Part shown: positions 1-8,595 of the stretch, one piece after another
Numbering within the stretch: the first letter of the stretch is position 1
Layout of the letters: each line of letters begins with the position of its first letter
NCBI GenBank assembly: GCA_964486335.1
Contig: CAZAMB010000026.1
Span: forward strand, 1-37,086
DNA: 37,086 nucleotides
Direction of reading: 5' to 3'
Origin: CAZAMB01 sp964486335
Lineage (GTDB): Bacteria > Planctomycetota > Phycisphaerae > UBA1845
Position numbers and translations under genes: made by a program
Notes under the pieces: generated by a model
What the model saw: only the letters and a program-made list of their open reading frames with translations
The model's database searches: none
What the model was told of the DNA's origin: nothing

Positions 1-656
1 GGATCGACCGAAATCACCTTGCTTTCGCTTCCAACACCTCGCAGCGCAAGCGCCAGAATCGCCGAGGAACCGCCGCGAAACGAACCAATTTCAATGACGC
101 ATCGTCCAAGGCCATGGGTCCAGCCGGTCAGTGCATGCAACACGCACCCCTCAATCGGCTCCGCCCACGGACCGAACTTCGCCAGCCGTTCGATTTCCGG
201 CATGCTCAACCCGTTCCACGGCACGCCCGCTTCGTTAAGCAATCGCTTGGCCATGGCCTGGTGATTCGTCCACCGCGTAGGCGACATCGACCAATCATCC
301 TCCGGCATCGCCTCCACCGGCAGGAACAGTTCTTTGAGCCGCCGCTGGGGGTCCCGTGTGAACGGCGTGTACCGGTGGGATTCGCTTGTTCCGTTTGCGA
401 ACACTATTCGACCCATCACCGTCATCACATCGCGCAGCCCTCGCTCCTGCTCAAACATCGCCGCCGGTCGAATGGTGCATCGTCGTGGCAACGGCTGCCT
501 CGGACTGACGATGACCGAGTCGCCGTCTTTTTCAAATTGAAACCAGCCGGAACAAGATCCCACGAGACCCACGGGAACGTCGTCCAACGACCAACGATGT
601 CCGTTCGACGGCCGATTGCTTTCCTTCACGCTTGCGTTCAATACTCCCAAAGCCAT
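1..656 (-). CDS. Class I SAM-dependent methyltransferase, 3' end cut off by the window edge
   Basis: The reverse strand is open from an ATG at 656 to the first base of the window, giving about 218 residues without a stop, so the C-terminus is missing. A GGAG sits six bases before the ATG, which favours this start over an in-frame GTG twelve bases upstream. The first 180 residues match no domain I recognise. Near residue 190 the translation reads 'VIEIGSFRGGSSAILALAL', a good match to motif I (the SAM-binding loop) of class I methyltransferases, of the kind seen in Methyltransf_24 proteins. A catalytic region would lie beyond the window. The substrate cannot be told. It is on the same strand as the SAM hydrolase gene, about 110 bp downstream of it. 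Plus-strand frames here are shadows. Confidence 0.7.
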   Translation of the reverse strand, partial: MALGVLNASVKESNRPSNGHRWSLDDVPVGLVGSCSGWFQFEKDGDSVIVSPRQPLPRRCTIRPAAMFEQERGLRDVMTVMGRIVFANGTSESHRYTPFTRDPQRRLKELFLPVEAMPEDDWSMSPTRWTNHQAMAKRLLNEAGVPWNGLSMPEIERLAKFGPWAEPIEGCVLHALTGWTHGLGRCVIEIGSFRGGSSAILALALRGVGSESKVISVD

Positions 657-765
657 GTCGATCTCCACGAGTTTCAGGGATCATCCGCGCCCAAAAAAAG
701 CGATACGCGCGATGGTCTTATCGACCCGGTCGCTCGATCCGCTTCAACGTCTTGATCGGACCAGA

Positions 766-1569
766 TCAATGGCCCGCCGGTGGCGCTGGCATGACGGAGA
801 CTGTAACTTCCGCGCGGTTTCCGAACCGATCGACCGCGCGCCCCTGATTGATCGCAATCTCAAGCAACCCGGCCGCGCCGACGTAAGCGATTGGCGATCC
901 AACCGCGACGTCGGCGAATGTGCTTCGAACCGTCCCGACGGATTCTCCGCCGATCGATACAACCCATGACTCATCGGGCGACCCCGGAGCAAGTTGCTCT
1001 CGACCGACGTTGGTCACGAGGTTCCCGAACCGGTCTACGTACACAATCCTCCCCAGTAGTCCTTCGCTCGTCCGAGCGGCGCGGCGCGGGATCGGCAGGA
1101 TTTCCACTTGGTTGGTTGCCCGACCGAAACTACGCGGTCTCACGCCGTTGGCGAGGTGTGCCGCCACTGGAGCCATCATGTCGCGACCGTGAAACGTGCT
1201 CGACAATTCCGGCAGAAAATACCGTCGATCCTCCGCCACATGCATCGCCTCGCAACGAAACTCCCGATGCACCCAGGTCACCAGCCCATTGTCCGGCGCG
1301 ACAAGGAACCGACCCTCGAACTCCCCCACGAGAATCCGCCGCGCCGTGCCGACTCCAGGGTCGACCACGGCCACGAAGATCGTCCCCTCCGGAAACCAGG
1401 GCCACGCTTGTCGGAGGACAAAAGCGCCGTCGCCCACGTTGAACGGCTCGATCTCGTGCGAAACATCCACGATCGTAGCGCTCGGCGCGATTCGCAGAAT
1501 GACCCCCTTCACCGCGCCCACATAACCGTCGCGAGTTCCATAATCAGTTGCCAACGCAATGATCGCCAT
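766..1569 (-). CDS. SAM hydrolase / SAM hydroxide adenosyltransferase (DUF62 family)
   Basis: 267 residues. The family (DUF62, related to fluorinase and chlorinase) splits S-adenosylmethionine using water or hydroxide, giving adenosine and methionine. Family landmarks are visible: 'TDYGTRDGYVGAVKG' at the N-terminus with the conserved Asp, 'VVDPGVGT' near residue 80, 'FLVAPDNGLVTW' near 95, 'TFHGRDMMAPVAAHLA' near 130, and a C-terminal beta domain with 'YVDRFGNLVTN'. Nothing points to a halogenase rather than a hydrolase, though I cannot align the halide pocket. The start is the ATG at 1569, because GGTGGAG lies seven bases before it; an ATG 18 bases upstream is less well placed. It is divergent from pcm, which consumes SAM, and upstream of another methyltransferase, so the locus groups three SAM-using enzymes. 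Confidence 0.9.
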   Translation of the reverse strand: MAIIALATDYGTRDGYVGAVKGVILRIAPSATIVDVSHEIEPFNVGDGAFVLRQAWPWFPEGTIFVAVVDPGVGTARRILVGEFEGRFLVAPDNGLVTWVHREFRCEAMHVAEDRRYFLPELSSTFHGRDMMAPVAAHLANGVRPRSFGRATNQVEILPIPRRAARTSEGLLGRIVYVDRFGNLVTNVGREQLAPGSPDESWVVSIGGESVGTVRSTFADVAVGSPIAYVGAAGLLEIAINQGRAVDRFGNRAEVTVSVMPAPPAGH

Positions 1570-1618
1570 GCCGATTCTCCACCCCAACGTGACTCGATCA
1601 CCAGCCCAAATGTCGTCG

Positions 1619-1647
1619 ATATTGAAAACGTGTTATCTTTTCGTCAA
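1619..1647 (-). promoter_or_regulatory. Candidate sigma-70-type promoter for the SAM hydrolase gene
   Basis: On the minus strand TTGACG (1647-1642) is separated by 17 bases from CAATAT (1624-1619), about 50 bases before the SAM hydrolase start. The -35 matches consensus at five of six bases; the -10 matches at only three. This is a visual call. Confidence 0.3.
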
Positions 1648-1654
1648 TGAAAAC

Positions 1655-1710
1655 GCTTTGGATAGCTCGATCCAAGTGTTGAATCCCGTACAATGACCCG
1701 AGCTTTGGAT
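1655..1710. promoter_or_regulatory. Inverted and direct repeats between the SAM hydrolase gene and pcm
   Basis: TTGGAT (1658-1663) and ATCCAA (1670-1675) form a perfect inverted repeat with a six-base spacer. GCTTTGGAT occurs at 1655-1663 and again at 1702-1710. A TACAAT hexamer at 1689-1694, a possible -10 for pcm, lies between the two direct repeats, although no good -35 is visible. The arrangement could be an operator for pcm or for both genes; this is inference. Confidence 0.3.
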
Positions 1711-1748
1711 TCCTGCGATACGCGAGTCTTCGTACCTGCGTCGGCTCC

Positions 1749-2426
1749 ATGACCGAGAACTCTCCAGTCGACTGGTCCCACCTCCGCGAACGCATGGTGA
1801 AAGATCAAATTGAATTCAGGGGCGTCTCCGACCTCCGCGTTCTCGACGCCATGCGCACAATCCCCCGCGAGCTCTTTGTACCGTTCCAGGCTCGCGTTCA
1901 TGCCTACGACGACCGCGCGTTGCCCATCACCGCCGGACAGACCATCAGCCAGCCGTTCATTGTCGCCTACATGACCGAGCGGCTTGCCCTCCAGCCGCAC
2001 CATCGCGTCCTCGAAATCGGCACAGGTTCCGGTTATCAGTGCGCGGTTCTCGCCACCCTTGCTGCACGCGTCTATTCTGTAGAACGGATTGACCAGCTTC
2101 GCGAGGACGCAGAGCGAACCCTGTCCGGGCTGGGCTTCACCAATGTCTCCCTGTTCGCCGGTGACGGCTCCGTCGGACTCCCAGAGTTCGCTCCCTACGA
2201 TCGCATCATCGTCACCGCCGCCGCGCCATCGGTCCCTGCCTCGCTTGTCGATCAGCTCGCCGATCAGGGCCGGCTGGTCGTCCCCGTCGGTGAGGCAACG
2301 GAACAAACCATCATGATCATCACCCGTGATGGCCCGCATACCCGCGAGACCGCGACGATCGGGTGTCGTTTCGTTAAACTGATCGGACAACAGGCGTGGA
2401 ACGATCCGTCCATCGAGAAGTCCTGA
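1749..2426 (+). CDS. pcm: Protein-L-isoaspartate O-methyltransferase
   Basis: 225 residues, the usual length for the family. The cytoplasmic enzyme methylates abnormal L-isoaspartyl residues in aged proteins with SAM, starting their repair. The sequence carries the N-terminal segment ('MVKDQIEFRGVSDLRVLDAM'), the 'ITAGQTISQPFIVAYM' stretch that is a signature of the family, motif I 'VLEIGTGSGYQCAVLA', 'VYSVERI' for the acidic residue that binds the ribose, and 'GDGSVGLPEFAPYDRIIVTAA'. Nothing seems truncated. It is transcribed divergently from the SAM hydrolase gene and is followed after 13 bases by a membrane protein gene on the same strand, with which it may share a transcript. Confidence 0.95.
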   Translation: MTENSPVDWSHLRERMVKDQIEFRGVSDLRVLDAMRTIPRELFVPFQARVHAYDDRALPITAGQTISQPFIVAYMTERLALQPHHRVLEIGTGSGYQCAVLATLAARVYSVERIDQLREDAERTLSGLGFTNVSLFAGDGSVGLPEFAPYDRIIVTAAAPSVPASLVDQLADQGRLVVPVGEATEQTIMIITRDGPHTRETATIGCRFVKLIGQQAWNDPSIEKS

Positions 2427-2439
2427 TGGATTCACTTTC

Positions 2440-3267
2440 ATGGCCATGAAAACGCAAACCCAGCGGTCGCTTCTACTCTGCTTTCTCATCTCCATCGCCG
2501 CGTGTGGCGCGGTGGGAATCTATTGCCTCGTTCAAGGCGACATTGGTTCGTTGGAAGGCAGGATTCTCGGCTCGACCGCCCTCATTGGCGCGGCGTCCAT
2601 CCTCGGACTCATCGACATGGTCGCTTGGGAACAGCGTCGTTGGCATCCACTGGGTATGTGCGGAGTCTTCGCCGCTGCCATTGCGTTACTCCTCGCACTC
2701 ATGGTCATTTGGAGCCGCACGATCGGTCTACCGTTCAACGCGGAATCAAAAGAATTTGTGAAATGCGTCGGCATCGCATGGGTCCTGGCCGTAGCAATAC
2801 CGCATATCTCGCTTCTTTCCTTCGCCCGACTCAATCGCAGTTACGGTTGGGCCAGACGCTGGACCATCGTGGCAATCGCCGCCCTCGCCGGCATCATTGC
2901 GCTTCTCATCCTCAATGAGCCCGGCTATTGGGAGCAAGACTTATATATGCGCCTAGTTGGCATTCTCGCCATCGCCGACGTCTGCGGCACGATCGCCATG
3001 CCCATCCTTCACCGCGTCTCAACCATCCGCTCCGGCGAGGCCGTCCGTACCGTCGAGTTGAAACTCTCGATCACTTGCCCACGATGCGAATTGACCCAGT
3101 CGCTCTCGGTCGGCCGATCCTCCTGCGCCCAATGCGGCCTTCGCTTTGTCATCGACATCGAAGAGGAAAACTGCGAAAAATGCGGGTATCCTCTCTACAA
3201 GCTCGAATCCGCCGCCTGCCCCGAATGCGGAACGCCGATTGCTGGGAAATCCGGCGCGATGAGTTGA
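2440..3267 (+). CDS. Polytopic membrane protein with C-terminal zinc ribbons
   Basis: 275 residues, family not recognised. About six hydrophobic segments fill residues 8 to 195, each 18-24 residues long and rich in Leu, Ile and Ala. The C-terminal 75 residues are soluble and carry two CxxC pairs in 'CPRCELTQSLSVGRSSCAQC' and two more in 'CEKCGYPLYKLESAACPECG', which looks like two tandem zinc ribbons. The second is close to the 'C.RCGYDL......CPECG' tail common in planctomycetal membrane proteins, one reason for the taxonomic guess. Start could be the first or third codon, both ATG. It follows pcm by 13 bases. The ribbons are probably cytoplasmic and may bind protein or nucleic acid; no function can be given. 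Confidence 0.75.
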   Translation: MAMKTQTQRSLLLCFLISIAACGAVGIYCLVQGDIGSLEGRILGSTALIGAASILGLIDMVAWEQRRWHPLGMCGVFAAAIALLLALMVIWSRTIGLPFNAESKEFVKCVGIAWVLAVAIPHISLLSFARLNRSYGWARRWTIVAIAALAGIIALLILNEPGYWEQDLYMRLVGILAIADVCGTIAMPILHRVSTIRSGEAVRTVELKLSITCPRCELTQSLSVGRSSCAQCGLRFVIDIEEENCEKCGYPLYKLESAACPECGTPIAGKSGAMS

Positions 3268-3326
3268 ACACCGAACCGACGCAGCGTACCCTGTCGGCGC
3301 AGCGGCGAGCGGCACCGTTTGGGAAC

Positions 3327-3351
3327 GAGCCGCGGACTTCAGTCCGCGCGA
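3327..3351. repeat. Palindromic repeat family 1, copy a
   Basis: GAGCCGCGGACTTCAGTCCGCGCG. The core GCGGACT-TC-AGTCCGC folds into a perfect hairpin. It is the only clear feature in the 255-bp non-coding stretch 3268-3522. The bases after it (ACTCTGTGCCGTTTC) recur in similar form next to the degenerate copies near 37015. Confidence 0.8.
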
Positions 3352-3522
3352 CTCTGTGCCGTTTCCGGTGGCAAAGAAACGACAGTGAGTTCGAACCGAG
3401 GCGCGACCTTGATGAAACGGTATACGGCCTCCATTGCTATTGGGAAACTCGCCGAGTGTGCGGATGGCGTCGACGGTTAAAGAACGCCATGAGAGATCGA
3501 AACGAACAACAGGAACCAGTTT

Positions 3523-4569
3523 ATGTTGAATCGAATCGTCGTTGCTTTTGGTCTTGTCAGTTTTTACTCGTTGGCATTCGCCGCCGATCCTCCGACCGAT
3601 GAAGTTAAGGCGGAAGCCGCTTTCCTTTCCAACGTCACCCAGCTCACCTTCGACACCATGGGTTTTACAAAGGCCGGCGAGGCGTACTTCTCTCCCGACG
3701 GCAAAACGATCATCTTCCAGGCCGTCCCGAAAAAAGAAGGCATCGGCCCCGACGACTATCAGATTTACACGCTCGAACTCGGCTCGAAATCGCCGCGCAT
3801 GGTCAGTACAGGCAAGGGTGCCTGCACCTGTGCTTACTTCCGGCCAGACGGGAAGAAGATCATCTTCGCCTCCAGCCACCTCGATCCCACGCTTGGGCAG
3901 CCGAAACCGGTCAAGCCCGCCGGCAGCTACAACTGGGATTTCAACGAACACATGGACATCTTTGAGGCCGACTCCGACGGCACGAACCTAAAGCGTCTCA
4001 CCGACGCTCCCGGCTACGACGCTGAGGGTTCGTACTCCAACGACGGCAAGCGCATCGTTTTCACCTCCATGCGCGACGGCGATCAGGAAATCTACGCCAT
4101 GAATGCCGACGGTTCCGACCAGAAGCGCCTCACCAACGGCAAGGGCTATGACGGCGGACCGTTCTACTCGCCCGACGGCAAAACGATCCTCTACCGCGGC
4201 GATAGGCGAAACGACGACAAGCAGAACCTACAGTTGCGCATGGTCGACCCCGACGGCCAAAACGACCGGGCCCTCACCGACAATCCCATCTTCAACTGGT
4301 GCCCGTTCTGGTACCCCGACGGCAGGGGCTTTATTTTCACCCAGGCTGACCACGCCGCCTATGCTCGTGGTTCAAGACCCAATTACGACCTCTACATGAT
4401 GAAACCCGACGGCTCGACACAAACCCGTATCACGTTCGACCCCGCCTTTGACGGGCTGCCCGTCTTCAGCCCCGACGGCAAAAAGCTCATGTGGACCAGC
4501 AAGCGCGGCGACCTCTCCGAAGCCCAGGTCTTCATCGCCGATTTCACCCTACCCGAAGCGTTCCGTTGA
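3523..4569 (+). CDS. Secreted TolB-like beta-propeller protein (PD40 repeats)
   Basis: 348 residues. The N-terminus has a short positive region and hydrophobic core ending in 'SLAFAADPP', a typical Sec signal peptide with cleavage after AFA. The mature part is a run of PD40/TolB propeller blades; six copies of the 'FSPDGK.IIF' pattern are readable, near residues 60, 103, 164, 208, 260 and 314. One blade, 'IYAMNADGSDQKRLT', is the classical TolB form. The protein lacks the N-terminal domain of true TolB, so it is better described as TolB-like, probably a periplasmic binding or scaffold protein. It stands alone behind a 255-bp spacer and ends 21 bases from the convergent rex gene. Confidence 0.85.
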   Translation: MLNRIVVAFGLVSFYSLAFAADPPTDEVKAEAAFLSNVTQLTFDTMGFTKAGEAYFSPDGKTIIFQAVPKKEGIGPDDYQIYTLELGSKSPRMVSTGKGACTCAYFRPDGKKIIFASSHLDPTLGQPKPVKPAGSYNWDFNEHMDIFEADSDGTNLKRLTDAPGYDAEGSYSNDGKRIVFTSMRDGDQEIYAMNADGSDQKRLTNGKGYDGGPFYSPDGKTILYRGDRRNDDKQNLQLRMVDPDGQNDRALTDNPIFNWCPFWYPDGRGFIFTQADHAAYARGSRPNYDLYMMKPDGSTQTRITFDPAFDGLPVFSPDGKKLMWTSKRGDLSEAQVFIADFTLPEAFR

Positions 4570-4590
4570 GCGAGAGCCGGGGCAAACCGA

Positions 4591-5244
4591 TCAATCCGCC
4601 TTCATCGTGGAGTCTGTGAGTTGGAAAGAAAGCTGTTCCAGATGGACAGCCAGATCCACGGATGCGACGGCGATTCCCTCGGGAAGCTGAAGTGAAACGG
4701 GAGCGAAGTTCAGGAATCCTCGAATTCCTGCTGCGATCATTTCATCGGCCACCGCTTGGGCGGCCTGGGCCGGAACGGCGAGAATGCCCAAGCGAACGTC
4801 GTGGTCTTGTATCACCTGGGGCAACGCCGAAATCGGCTGGATCTGCACGGGCGGCGAGGAATCAACGATGGCACCATGCTTGCGCGGGTCCTTGTCGAAC
4901 ACGGCGACGACCTCAAACCCGCGTTTGGCGAATCCTCGAAACGATATCAACGCACGTCCGAGGTTTCCGACGCCCACGAGGACAACATTGGACTTCTTGT
5001 CCGTGCCGAGAATGCGCCGTACTCGCGGAATGAGTTCGGCGACGCGGTATCCGACGCCCGCCTGCCCGAACTGACCAAAATAAGCCAGGTCCTTTCGGAC
5101 TTGTGCATCGGACACACCGAGGGCTTCGCCCAACTGCCGGCTCGATACCGTTCGTTGGTCGGAAGTGTTGAACGCCTCCAATTGCCGGAGATACAAACTC
5201 AAACGTCGAACCGCGGGGGCCGGGATGTTGTCGGCTTTGGCCAT
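4591..5244 (-). CDS. rex: Redox-sensing transcriptional repressor Rex
   Basis: 217 residues, the usual length. Rex is a dimeric repressor that senses the NADH/NAD+ ratio and controls fermentation and respiration genes. The N-terminal winged helix is clear: 'RRLSLYLRQLEAF' then 'VSSRQLGEALGVSDAQVRKDLAYFGQFG', with the family signature 'QVRKDLAYFG'. The Rossmann domain follows with 'VVLVGVGNLGRAL' (GxGxxG) and 'VVAVFDKDPRKHG'. The start chosen is the ATG at 5244 beginning 'MAKADNIPAPAVRRL', where family similarity begins; the frame stays open for 38 codons further upstream without support. I found no TTGTGAA-N4-TTCACAA operator nearby. The nuoCD genes elsewhere in the window are possible targets, but nothing in the sequence shows this. 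Confidence 0.93.
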   Translation of the reverse strand: MAKADNIPAPAVRRLSLYLRQLEAFNTSDQRTVSSRQLGEALGVSDAQVRKDLAYFGQFGQAGVGYRVAELIPRVRRILGTDKKSNVVLVGVGNLGRALISFRGFAKRGFEVVAVFDKDPRKHGAIVDSSPPVQIQPISALPQVIQDHDVRLGILAVPAQAAQAVADEMIAAGIRGFLNFAPVSLQLPEGIAVASVDLAVHLEQLSFQLTDSTMKAD

Positions 5245-5386
5245 GCAGTTTTCCTGCCTGTCGTTCGCGCGATGCGGCCTCTGAGGATTCCCCGGTAGGG
5301 CTTCGATTGAATATACCGGCGAGCCGAAAGCACCGTCAAGAAATGCCCAGGCGCGCACGAGTCGACAGGCCGTCCGTTCGGTTTGC

Positions 5387-5416
5387 TTGACAGGTCGGCG
5401 GACGGGCCGTTAGCTT
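5387..5416 (+). promoter_or_regulatory. Candidate promoter of the secreted HEAT-like gene and ABC transporter genes
   Basis: TTGACA (5387-5392), a perfect -35 hexamer, is followed after 18 bases by TAGCTT (5411-5416), a weak -10. The next gene starts at 5499 with a strong ribosome binding site. Visual call only. Confidence 0.35.
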
Positions 5417-5498
5417 GCCGGACTCTGCTTGCCGAGGCGCGACGCTCCTGGAGCAACATGGTTGGAGCGGGCAGAGCGGGAGCATCGCAAGGAGACCT

Positions 5499-6599
5499 AT
5501 GGCTGAAGACCCACGAACATTCCGTACGACGAGCGTGCGGCCTGGAATTCGCGCGGCGGCGACGGTCATGGCCGTGGCGAGCCTGAGTAGCGCTTTGCTC
5601 GGACAGACTCCCGACGCGGATGCGATGATTGACTCGATTCGGCCGCTCGGCCAGATCAGTGCCAGCGATCAACGCCGAATCGGCGACTGGGTGCAGGGTG
5701 CAGTGGATCAACTGGAGAAGACCCCATCGGCACAGCGATCAGCGGCGGCGATCAAGTTTCGAGAACGATTCCGACAACAGATCGAGCACAGTGGCAACGC
5801 CGCCGCCTTCAAACAAGAGTTTCCACGTCAAACGGCTTCCACGGCAGCGACGATTCTGGCGAATCCGAATGTAGATCCGATCGTGAGCCGCGCGCTCGGG
5901 CGCGTCCTTTTGGACCTTGCCAGCCCGGATGCCGTGCCCGCGGCACTCGCCGGCCTCAAGGCCAAGGACGCGGCAACACGCTATTTTTGTACCCAGGTTC
6001 TCGTGACTCAGCGCCAGTCGGTCGCAGGTGACAAGGAAGCACTGGATCGTTTCGTGCAAGCCGTTCGTGATGCGGGACTGGCGGAAACCAGCCCGCTGGT
6101 CCTGAGTCGGCTGTATCGCGCGATTTCCCTTGCACCGAATCAGGTCGCGGCGGTATTTGACGCATTTTTGGCCCTTTTTGAAAAACGGTTGGAAATACGG
6201 CGCGGCCCCGCGGTGATCGCCGACGGCGCGGAAAACGACGCGTATGAATTTTTTCGCAACGCCGCCGTCGTCAATGCATTGAGCGCGCCACAAAAGGAGC
6301 GTTTGGTGCAGTCGCTGGCGGTGTTCTTGCGGCTCGATGCCCAGCGCTACGCAACGGCGGGATTGAAGTTTGAAGAAATCGACGTTCTCGAACGATCCCT
6401 GGACGCCGTGGAGGAAATCCTTTCAGTCCTGATCGGCGACGGCAAGGGCGGTAAGATCAGAGACATCCTGGCCAATGCGGGGTACGACGGACGCGACAAG
6501 GTGGCGGAGCAGGTCGCGCTTTGGATCGGCGACGCCGAAACCAAGCAACAAGGCGTACTCAACGCCGCGCCGTGGAATGTTTCTCCCGGTGCCCCGTAA
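5499..6599 (+). CDS. Secreted HEAT-like repeat protein of unknown function
   Basis: 366 residues. The start is the ATG at 5499, eight bases or less after AAGGAG; an ATG 84 bases upstream has no such site. Residues 15-40 ('IRAAATVMAVASLSSALLG') form a signal peptide or anchor. The rest is almost all alpha-helical, with segments such as 'VSRALGRVLLDLASPDAVPA' that resemble HEAT or armadillo repeats. No catalytic motif is visible. It is followed after 52 bases by a peptide-binding ABC protein on the same strand, so the genes are probably cotranscribed, and the protein may act in the same envelope process. I do not recognise a named family. Confidence 0.65.
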   Translation: MAEDPRTFRTTSVRPGIRAAATVMAVASLSSALLGQTPDADAMIDSIRPLGQISASDQRRIGDWVQGAVDQLEKTPSAQRSAAAIKFRERFRQQIEHSGNAAAFKQEFPRQTASTAATILANPNVDPIVSRALGRVLLDLASPDAVPAALAGLKAKDAATRYFCTQVLVTQRQSVAGDKEALDRFVQAVRDAGLAETSPLVLSRLYRAISLAPNQVAAVFDAFLALFEKRLEIRRGPAVIADGAENDAYEFFRNAAVVNALSAPQKERLVQSLAVFLRLDAQRYATAGLKFEEIDVLERSLDAVEEILSVLIGDGKGGKIRDILANAGYDGRDKVAEQVALWIGDAETKQQGVLNAAPWNVSPGAP

Positions 6600-6651
6600 G
6601 TCTGGCAAGCATCGGCTTCGCTCGCGGCGGCAGTGGCGCTAGCCCGACGAC

Positions 6652-8595
6652 ATGCTGCAAAAGGTCATCATTCCGGTCGTCGTCGCGGCGATGCTTGTCG
6701 TCGGCTGGCGCGCCGTTTCCACCTCCTCAGATCGCGCCGATTTCACCTATGTCAACCCATCGGGGATTCATACGCTGGATCCGGCGCGCATGAGCTGGAC
6801 CCAGGACTTTCGCGTTGCGCTCAATCTGTGGGAAGGGCTGACAACGTGGGATCCGCAAAAGCTTGAACCGCTGGCCGGTGCTGCGGAAATCCCGCCGAAC
6901 GAATCCGAGGATCGGCTCGTTCACACGTTTACGATTCGAAGCAACGCGCGCTGGTCCAACGGGGATCCAGTGACGGCCGAGGACTTCGTTCGCGGATGGC
7001 GTCGCGCGATGGAGCCGGGCACGTCGGCGGATTACGCCTTTTTCTTTACGGACTTCATTGAGGGCGCGACCGAGTACGTCGCCTGGCGGCACGACGCCGT
7101 CGATGTGCTTGCGGCGCTGGCAAGCCTTGAGGATCACAAACGTATCGGCGCGGAAGAGGCGAGACTGGTAGCACGGTTTGCCGAATCGCGTAAACCTGAA
7201 TCGCAAGAAGAGACTTGGCCGCTCCTGCCAGACCAACATGCCGCGACGGCCCGATGGGAAGAATATGCCCGACAACTCGGCGACGCGGAGATTGACTGGG
7301 CAAGGGTCAGTGAATCGGTTTTCGATCGTCACGCTGCCGAGCTTGAGGCGCAGTTCTCCCGTGTGGGCGCAAAGGCGATTGATGATCTGACATTTGAAAT
7401 TCGGCTCGTTCGACCATGTCCTTACTTGCTGGATATCACGGGATTTCCCACGCTGCTGCCGATTCATTCCAGCATCGAAGTGCTTCGTGAACGGCATCGT
7501 GAAACACCGCTGACGAAACAGGGATTGGTCGTCCATGATCCGCAGTGGACGAAGCCCAACTACCATCGCAACGGTTACCCAGGACTGGTCACGAACGGCG
7601 CTTATCGGTTGTCGGAGTGGACATTTAAGCGCAGAGCGAGGCTGGTTATGAATCCGTTTTTTCATTCAGCGGAGGACGTGGCCTGCAGAACGGTGGACAT
7701 GCTGGAATACGAGAACATCAGTGCGTCGCTGATGGCGTTCGAAGCAGGCGACGTGGACTTCTTGACGGATTTGAGCGTGCCCTACGAACACGAGCTGTAT
7801 CGCTTGTCGCATAGCGGACAGCGACCGGAGTTTCGACGGTGCGTCGTATTGGCGACGGGCTTCTTTAATTTCAATTGTACGTCGGCGACTGTTGGAGGAC
7901 GCCCCAATCCGTTCGTCGACGCACAGGTTCGCAAGGCGTTTACGCTGGCGGTCGATCGGCGGGCATTGGTGGAGAAGGTCCGTCGCCGGGGCGACCGCGT
8001 GGCGCAAAGCTTTGTGCCGCCGGATTCGATCGCGGGTTACTCACCGCCCGACGGATTGGATTTCGACGTGGCGGCCGCCAGACGGTTGCTTGAAGAAGCG
8101 GGTTATGACAGCAGAACGGCACTGGGAACGATCGAGATTCTGTATCCTCCGTCGCAGGAGAAAATGAGTCAGGCCGTGGGACGCATGTGGCGAGATGCGC
8201 TGGGCGTCCAGGTCGAGCTTCGTGCCCAGGAGTCGAAGACGTTTGCCGAGGAACGCGCGAAGCGACGATACATGGTGGCCTGGGGCAACTGGTATGCGGA
8301 CTACAACGATCCGACGACGTTCTTGAACTGCCTGACCACCGGCAACGGCAACAACGACACCGGCTACTCGAATGGCGAGTACGATGAGTTGTTGCGACGG
8401 GCGGACGATCAACGAGTTGCATCCTCGCGGTTCGATGATCTTCGGCAGGCGGAGCGCATCATCGTGGAGGAGGATTGTCCGATTCTCCCGATCCTCCATT
8501 ACGCCGAATTGATCGCGGTCCGGCCTGAAGTGAGCGGGCTGTTTCCCAATGCGAGATTATACTTTCCCTTTCGATGGGTGAGCGTTCGACGATGA
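6652..8595 (+). CDS. Peptide ABC transporter substrate-binding protein (SBP_bac_5, OppA/DppA-like)
   Basis: 647 residues. A hydrophobic N-terminus ('VIIPVVVAAMLVVGWRAV') is a signal or anchor; no lipobox is seen. The family pattern follows: 'NPSGIHTLDPARMSWTQDFRV', 'NLWEGLTTWDP', 'ARWSNGDPVTAEDFVRGWRRAMEP', 'AKAIDDLTFEIRLVRPCPYLLDI', 'NPFVDAQVRKAFTLAVDRRAL' and the C-terminal 'NWYADYNDPTTFL'. These mark periplasmic oligopeptide-binding proteins. Residues about 142-237 form a charged, helix-rich stretch where OppA usually has only a short loop. The stop overlaps the next start in ATGA, so it is translationally coupled to the permeases. Confidence 0.9.
   Translation: MLQKVIIPVVVAAMLVVGWRAVSTSSDRADFTYVNPSGIHTLDPARMSWTQDFRVALNLWEGLTTWDPQKLEPLAGAAEIPPNESEDRLVHTFTIRSNARWSNGDPVTAEDFVRGWRRAMEPGTSADYAFFFTDFIEGATEYVAWRHDAVDVLAALASLEDHKRIGAEEARLVARFAESRKPESQEETWPLLPDQHAATARWEEYARQLGDAEIDWARVSESVFDRHAAELEAQFSRVGAKAIDDLTFEIRLVRPCPYLLDITGFPTLLPIHSSIEVLRERHRETPLTKQGLVVHDPQWTKPNYHRNGYPGLVTNGAYRLSEWTFKRRARLVMNPFFHSAEDVACRTVDMLEYENISASLMAFEAGDVDFLTDLSVPYEHELYRLSHSGQRPEFRRCVVLATGFFNFNCTSATVGGRPNPFVDAQVRKAFTLAVDRRALVEKVRRRGDRVAQSFVPPDSIAGYSPPDGLDFDVAAARRLLEEAGYDSRTALGTIEILYPPSQEKMSQAVGRMWRDALGVQVELRAQESKTFAEERAKRRYMVAWGNWYADYNDPTTFLNCLTTGNGNNDTGYSNGEYDELLRRADDQRVASSRFDDLRQAERIIVEEDCPILPILHYAELIAVRPEVSGLFPNARLYFPFRWVSVRR

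Noticed and set aside
114..755. Long plus-strand frame of 213 codons
   Set aside because: It is antisense to the partial methyltransferase, which has a SAM-binding motif and a ribosome binding site; the plus frame is rich in Arg, His and Pro without any motif.
1588..1748. SAM riboswitch upstream of pcm or the SAM hydrolase gene
   Set aside because: Although the location is attractive, I see only a short dyad and a direct repeat, not the multi-helix junction of any SAM riboswitch class.
2928..3951. Long frames on both strands across 2928-3951
   Set aside because: They are shadows of the zinc-ribbon protein and the TolB-like protein, whose motifs and signal peptide lie in other frames.
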